From an uncultured Lachnospiraceae bacterium (GTDB lineage Bacteria; Bacillota; Clostridia; Lachnospirales; Lachnospiraceae), in contig CALFCS010000119.1 of assembly GCA_937950565.1 (NCBI GenBank), forward strand, positions 1 through 6,213: a DNA stretch of 6,213 nt, given 5' to 3'. Under the pieces are notes generated by a model that was not told the DNA's origin, searched no databases, and saw only the letters and a list, made by a program, of their open reading frames with translations. The first letter of the stretch is position 1. Each line of letters starts with the position of its first letter. Positions 1 to 4,500 of this stretch are shown in pieces. The position numbers were made by a program, and so were the translations under genes.

Positions 1-40
1 ATATGTAATTGAATAAATAATAGTTCTAATAAAGCTTCGA

Positions 41-92
41 AGGTCCGATTCCCAAGTGGGAAATTTATCCCAGGGAATCGGACTTCTTCTTT
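41..92 (+). terminator. Rho-independent terminator of an upstream gene
   Basis: An 11-bp perfect stem pairs 43-53 (GTCCGATTCCC) with 73-83 (GGGAATCGGAC). A second short stem inside it pairs TGGG at 57-60 with CCCA at 69-72, and a T-rich tail follows at 84-92. This is the form of an intrinsic terminator reading rightward. It implies that a plus-strand gene ends at or before the left edge; bases 1-40 contain stops in all three forward frames and hold no gene I can identify. Confidence 0.85.
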
Positions 93-139
93 AACTAAAT
101 ATTTGAAGAGTTATAAAGGGAAATAAAAAATTAATTAAA

Positions 140-145
140 AGGTGG
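140..145 (+). promoter_or_regulatory. Ribosome binding site that sets the TTG start of the lipoprotein
   Basis: AGGTGG lies 9 bases before the TTG at 155. The small open frame contains no ATG, so this site together with the signal sequence directly after the TTG decides the start. No convincing promoter was found: TATAAA at 112-117 could be a -10 box, but the matching -35 region is poor. Confidence 0.6.
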
Positions 146-154
146 ATTAAGAAT

Positions 155-337
155 TTGAAAAAAAGATTATTTTATCTAGTTTTGGTTTCAGTAATTGTGC
201 TGTCGTTTGCGGGATGCCATAATAAGAAGGATAAAGAGGAAACACCCCAGCAGACACAGGAAGAAGTTGACGACCAGGAATCTGATGACGAGATTGAAGA
301 GGAATTTGAGGAAGGAGAATTTGGGGATTTTGAATAA
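155..337 (+). CDS. Small, very acidic putative lipoprotein (60 aa)
   Basis: I do not recognise a family. The N-terminus is a clear secretion signal: MKKR, then a hydrophobic stretch over residues 5-19 ending in a lipobox-like LSFAGC, with Cys21 as the lipidation site. The predicted mature protein is only 40 residues, and 19 of these are Asp or Glu, concentrated in the last 25 residues, which also contain spaced Phe residues (EEFEEGEFGDFE). Such a tail is probably disordered and could bind cations or a basic partner; that is inference. The start is TTG, supported by AGGTGG 9 bases upstream. It sits between a terminator and the Abi-family gene, with 77 bases before the latter, so it may be its own unit or the first of two. 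It could also be the stub of a longer lipoprotein, but the reading frame itself is intact. Confidence 0.7.
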   Translation: MKKRLFYLVLVSVIVLSFAGCHNKKDKEETPQQTQEEVDDQESDDEIEEEFEEGEFGDFE

Positions 338-414
338 ACAAGCAGTTTTTTCTATATGATGGAATGCCTTATTTTTAGCATAGGTACACAAGGCATCAGC
401 AGGACCTTATCCAT

Positions 415-1158
415 ATGAAGGAGTTGCAGGAAGAATATCTATTTCTTAATCGTTCCGGTATAAACAGTTGGGCGGATGTATTCAATGCAAAGCACAAGGC
501 GGAACGACAGCTTGCTGATATGCTGGATGAATTTATGAGGCTTGAGGCGGTTATAGAGCAGAAAGAAAGGGATATGGTACATACCTATTATTCCTTTCTT
601 TTTTTTACTATGAAAGAGGGGGATGCGAATGCTGAATTGCCAATAGATTTGGAGAATCAGGTTGTGCTGATGAAGAAGTATGTGAACTTCCGGCAGAGAA
701 AAAAGATGAGAGATTTTCTTGGATATGCAGGATATTTTAGAGCAAGCCGTTATGGAAAATATCTTCTGACACAGGTTAATGTATTTGGAAGTAAAGCTGA
801 TTCTAAAACATTTTTTAAACTTTATGAATTTGATGTGCAACTGAGATTGTTGTTATTTAAATATTGTAAGAAAGCAGAAGTTTATTTTAAGACTGCGATG
901 GCAAATGCGGTTTCGTTAAAGACCGGGGATGCAGGATTTTACTTGGATAAGCAATATTATACTCCTACCAAGAGCGAAAAGGATAAAAAGACCAGAAATA
1001 GAAATGTATCATTTTTTAATACAAAGTTTTTTGTTGGTTTAATAAATGATGAAGAAAAATTGAGAAGAGATGTAGTCAAACATCCGGAACTAAAGGAGTA
1101 TCGCAGGGGAGGAACTCGTCAAAATAATGTATTGCCTGTGTGGGCAGCGTTTTCATAA
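415..1158 (+). CDS. Abi family (Abi_2, AbiD/AbiF-type) protein, C-terminally truncated and probably inactive
   Basis: Residues ~76-247 match the Abi_2 family (abortive-infection proteins of phage defence, HEPN-type RNase fold). The recognisable blocks are DFLGYAGYFRASRYGKYLL (100-118), FFKLYEFDVQLRLLLF (133-148) followed by EVYFKT (155-160), AGFYLDKQYY (173-182) and LPVWAAF (240-246). In the family, the block after PVWxA continues with the HEPN RNxxxH-type motif and a short C-terminal tail. Here a TAA follows at once, so the catalytic motif is missing. Part of the lost tail lies in the same frame just downstream, which points to an internal deletion. Residues 1-65 are not typical of Abi_2; they are helical, probably coiled-coil over 22-55, and may derive from another gene. 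ATG 415 is the first start after an in-frame TAG at 376-378; only a weak AGGA lies 10 bases upstream. Family assignment is fairly sure; activity is doubtful. Confidence 0.75.
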   Translation: MKELQEEYLFLNRSGINSWADVFNAKHKAERQLADMLDEFMRLEAVIEQKERDMVHTYYSFLFFTMKEGDANAELPIDLENQVVLMKKYVNFRQRKKMRDFLGYAGYFRASRYGKYLLTQVNVFGSKADSKTFFKLYEFDVQLRLLLFKYCKKAEVYFKTAMANAVSLKTGDAGFYLDKQYYTPTKSEKDKKTRNRNVSFFNTKFFVGLINDEEKLRRDVVKHPELKEYRRGGTRQNNVLPVWAAFS

Positions 1159-1260
1159 TTAGATAAACTTATTTCCAAGATAAAATTGGATATATATAAG
1201 ATGAATATTTTACCGGCAAATTGGAAAGATTTGAAAATAGCTGCCTATTTTAGTTATTAA
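1159..1260 (+). pseudogene. Severed C-terminal remnant of the Abi-family gene
   Basis: Immediately after the TAA at 1156-1158 the same frame stays open for 33 codons to TAA at 1258-1260. It reads LDKLISKIKLDIYKM, then NILPANWKDLKIA. Abi_2 proteins commonly end with a helix followed by a 'lxxMGFPxNWkdl'-like tail, and this fragment resembles that closing segment. There is no start codon context of its own apart from the internal ATG at 1201. The simplest reading is that the middle of the C-terminal half, including the HEPN motif, was deleted and the join created or exposed the stop. The match is short, so it rests on frame, position and the NW motif together. Confidence 0.55.
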
Positions 1261-1321
1261 TGGTGGTGTCTTGTGGAAATTGAACTGTTGAAAACGCGGA
1301 AAAGTACAATAAATAACCAGA

Positions 1322-1359
1322 TAAAAAACCATAAAAACTTTAGTTTTTATGGTTTTTTA
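1322..1359. terminator. Long A/T-rich hairpin terminator, potentially bidirectional
   Basis: Bases 1322-1338 and 1343-1359 form a perfect 17-bp stem closed by the tetraloop TTTA. The right arm ends in six T and the left arm begins with six A, so it can act in either direction. A second T-run lies at 1366-1370. It ends the lipoprotein/Abi stretch and insulates the large enzyme gene, whose promoter lies about 30 bases further on. Bases 1261-1321 hold nothing I can assign. Confidence 0.85.
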
Positions 1360-1387
1360 GTATAGTTTTTCGGGATGAAATGATAAG

Positions 1388-1414
1388 TTGTTTGTGCAAT
1401 AATACTAATATAAT
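1388..1414 (+). promoter_or_regulatory. Putative sigma-A-type promoter of the large GH43 gene
   Basis: TATAAT at 1409-1414 is a perfect -10 box. The best -35 candidate is TTGTTT at 1388-1393, only 15 bases upstream and matching the consensus in three positions. Transcription would start near 1421 and give a leader of roughly 18 bases, almost only the ribosome site. A strong -10 with a weak -35 fits a promoter that needs an activator, as expected for a substrate-induced polysaccharide gene; that is inference. No catabolite (cre-like) palindrome was found. Confidence 0.5.
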
Positions 1415-1424
1415 CATGAATTTT

Positions 1425-1432
1425 AAGGAGGG
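1425..1432 (+). promoter_or_regulatory. Strong ribosome binding site of the large GH43 gene
   Basis: AAGGAGGG lies 6 bases before the ATG at 1439. It is a near-perfect Shine-Dalgarno sequence and fixes the start of the large gene, consistent with the signal peptide that begins there. Confidence 0.9.
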
Positions 1433-1438
1433 AAAACT

Positions 1439-1531
1439 ATGCAAAAAATCAAGAAAACAAAAAAACATATTGCACAGGCGATTCTTGCGTTGATTTTGTC
1501 TGTGAGTATGATTCCTTTACCGGCGTCGGCA
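1439..1531 (+). other. Signal peptide of the large enzyme
   Basis: Residues 1-10 contain five Lys (MQKIKKTKKH), followed by a hydrophobic core (IAQAILALILSVSMI) and a helix-breaking PLPASA. The AxA-type site after Ala31 is the likely signal peptidase I cut. No lipobox cysteine is present, so the protein is secreted or held by its C-terminus rather than lipidated. Confidence 0.88.
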
Positions 1532-4500
1532 TCGACATCGTCGGATAAAGGAGACGGAACGTTTAGTAATCCTGTGATTTATTCGGATGTACCAGATGTA
1601 GATGTGATTCGCGTAGGTGACACTTATTATATGTCAAGTACGACGATGCATCTGTCACCAGGTGTGCCGATTATGAAATCAAAGGATCTGGTAAACTGGG
1701 AGATTGTCAACTATGTATATAATACGTTGGCAGACAATGATGCGATGTCCCTTAGAAATGGGCAGAACGCTTATGCCAATGGTTCATGGGCAAGCAGTCT
1801 CAGATATCATGACGGTAAGTATTACGTAGCATTTATGTCATATACGACAGGAAAGACTTACGTATATACGACTGATGATATCGAGAATGGTGTGTGGGAG
1901 CACGTAGAGATTAATGGAACTTACCATGATATGGGGCTTCTTTTTGATGATGACGGTAAGATTTATATGGCATTCGGCGGCGGCACGATTAAGATTGTGG
2001 AGATGGAGATTGTGGAGAATGGTCTTCAGATTAAGCCGGGAACAGAGAAGGTCTTCATCAGTGATGTATGGAAAGGTACAGAGCTTGAAGGAAAAGGCTC
2101 GCTTGGAGAGGGTACACATCTTCAGAAAATTAATGGCAAGTATTATGCATTCCTGATCAGCTGGCCGGCTGCTAATGCATCTGCAGGCACAACGGGAATG
2201 CGTACAGAGTTATGTTTCCGTGCGGATTCCATTCAGGACTTTATTGATGGAAAATGGGAACGCAAGATTATTCTCCAGGATAAAGGCGCTGCGCAGGGCG
2301 GCATTATCGATACAGAGGATGGCGACTGGTACGGAATGGTATTCCGCGACATGGGTCCTGTTGGTCGATGCCCGGTTCTTGTTCCGGTAACCTGGACGGA
2401 CGGCTGGCCGATGATGGGAAACAAGGACGGCAAGGTAGACGACACGATGACAATTCCGCTTGCTTCAGAGGGAGAAAAGAGTGTTGTGGTATCCGATGAA
2501 TTCTACAATGGAGATAAGAGACCATCTTATACAAAAGAAGGAAAAGCAAATAACATAAAAGCGGCAAGTGCAGAAGGAATGCTTGAGGCACAGGCTGTTT
2601 ATGATGGCGATGAACTGATCGTGAACGGTGGATTCGATGAAGGAACAGACAACTGGACCGTGAATGATCCGGCAAAAATCGAAGTTGTAAAAGACGGCGA
2701 TAATAATGTCCTGAAGGTTACTGAGAGAACATTGACCGGTTCCGGTCCAAAACAGGATATTACCGGTTCGGTTGTTGTAGGCGGTACTTATAAGATTCGT
2801 GCAAAGATAAAATATGATGACCCGGAAGCGCCCGCCAGCAAAAACTTTAATATGTGTATCTATAATGGAAAGAGCTATGTAAACGGCGATAGTATCCAGA
2901 TTATGGGAAGCGGTACGATTAAAAAAGGCGAGTGGGGAACAGTCGAAGGAACCTTCACAGTAAAAGAGGGAACAGATATCTCTGCAAGCGCAATCTTCCT
3001 TGAGACAGGCTGGGCACAGAATCCGGATGCAAAGAAAGACTTGATGGACTTTTATGTAGATGATGTATCTGTTGTTGCTGAGAAGATTCCGGCGGCAGAT
3101 GATGGAAATATTCTCAAAAACGGCAGCTTTGAAGACGGAACAGAAAAGTGGACTGCAAGAGAAGGTGAGATTACTGCTGACACAACTGAAAAAGTGAGTG
3201 GAAAGAGCAGTGTGAAGGTTACGAACAGAAAAGTAACAGGTTCCGGTCCGCAGCAGGATATATCAGGTCTTCTTGAGCCGGGAGATATTATTGACATATC
3301 TTATAACATCAAGTATACAACCGGGCCAAATACAAGAAGATTTATTCTGACAGCATATTCTGAAGGAAAATATACGAATATTGTCGGCGGAGATGCAAAG
3401 AAAGGTGAATGGACGAATATCAAAGGTTCCTTTACCGTTCCGGAATCTATGAATGTAAAGAATCTGGCAGTATTCCTTGAGACGTCCTGGGTACAGAATC
3501 CAACAGCGGAAAATGACCTGATGGATTACTATGTAGATGATGTGGTTATTACAAGAAGAATCGTGGAACAGCCAGTAGCAGGCGAAAGTGATTATAATGG
3601 TTCAAATCTTAAGCTTGAATGGCAGTGGAATCATAACCCGAACAATAAATGCTGGTCTCTGACAGAGCGCGCAGGATATCTTCGTCTGACAACAGGCAGT
3701 ATCAGTACCTGTCTGACAGATGCGAAGAATACTCTGACACAGAGAACTTATGCACCGACATGCTCCGGAAATGTAGCATTAGAAGTAAGCAATATGAAAA
3801 ATGGCGACGTGGCAGGTCTCGCTGCATTTGCCGCAAAATATGGTTACGTAGGCGTGAAGATGACCGATGGAAAGAAATATCTGGTTATGGTTGGAACAAA
3901 GGATGAAGGAAATGAGAATTTTGTTCCTTATGAAGCCGCAAGCGTAGAGCTTAACCAGGACAGAGTATATTTGAAGATTGACTTTGACTTTACAAGCAAT
4001 AAAGCAAATTTCTATTACAGCCTGGATGAAAAGAACTGGAGTAAGCTTGGTGATGAGCTTGCTATGGTATACAGCCTGAAACATTTTATGGGATATCGTT
4101 TCGGATTATTTAACTATGCGACCAGAAGTCTTGGTGGGTATGTTGATTTTGATTATTTCCGTGTAGAAGATGAAATTACAGGAACACAAGGTGTGGAGAC
4201 AGCCGGAACTGTTACAATGGGAAATGCAGAGGTTCTTGGCGTGGCAAATACAGAGATTCTCCTTCCTGTAAAAATGAGTGCTCTTCCGGAAGGAAAGTAT
4301 AAGAGTATCGAAGCTTCAATCGGGATTCCGGCAGGTCTTTCCGTTTCTGATGTAGCATTTAACGAAGAGAATGTGACCGGTACAGCTACTTATTCTTACG
4401 TAAACGGACAGCTTATTCTGACTGTAAACGGTGAGAATGCTGGTTATAAGGCTTCGGATAAGGACGATTTGTTTGCAACAATTAAATTAAAAGTTACAGA

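Noticed and set aside
364..396. Inverted repeat ATGCCTT / AAGGCAT between the lipoprotein and the Abi gene
   Set aside because: Only 7 bp with a 19-base loop and no T-run; too weak to call a terminator or operator.
439..840. Minus-strand open frame opposite the Abi-family gene
   Set aside because: The plus strand has the Abi_2 motifs; the reverse frame is rich in Ile, Phe, Lys and Cys with no recognisable domain or start context.
1273..1365. A 30-codon open frame starting at GTG 1273
   Set aside because: Most of its second half is the terminator hairpin itself, there is no ribosome site and no similarity is evident.
1914..2390. Plus-strand open frames in another phase (1914-2156, 2175-2390) inside propeller 1
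   Set aside because: They overlap the catalytic motifs of the real frame and read as Arg/Leu-rich nonsense, so they are out-of-phase shadows.
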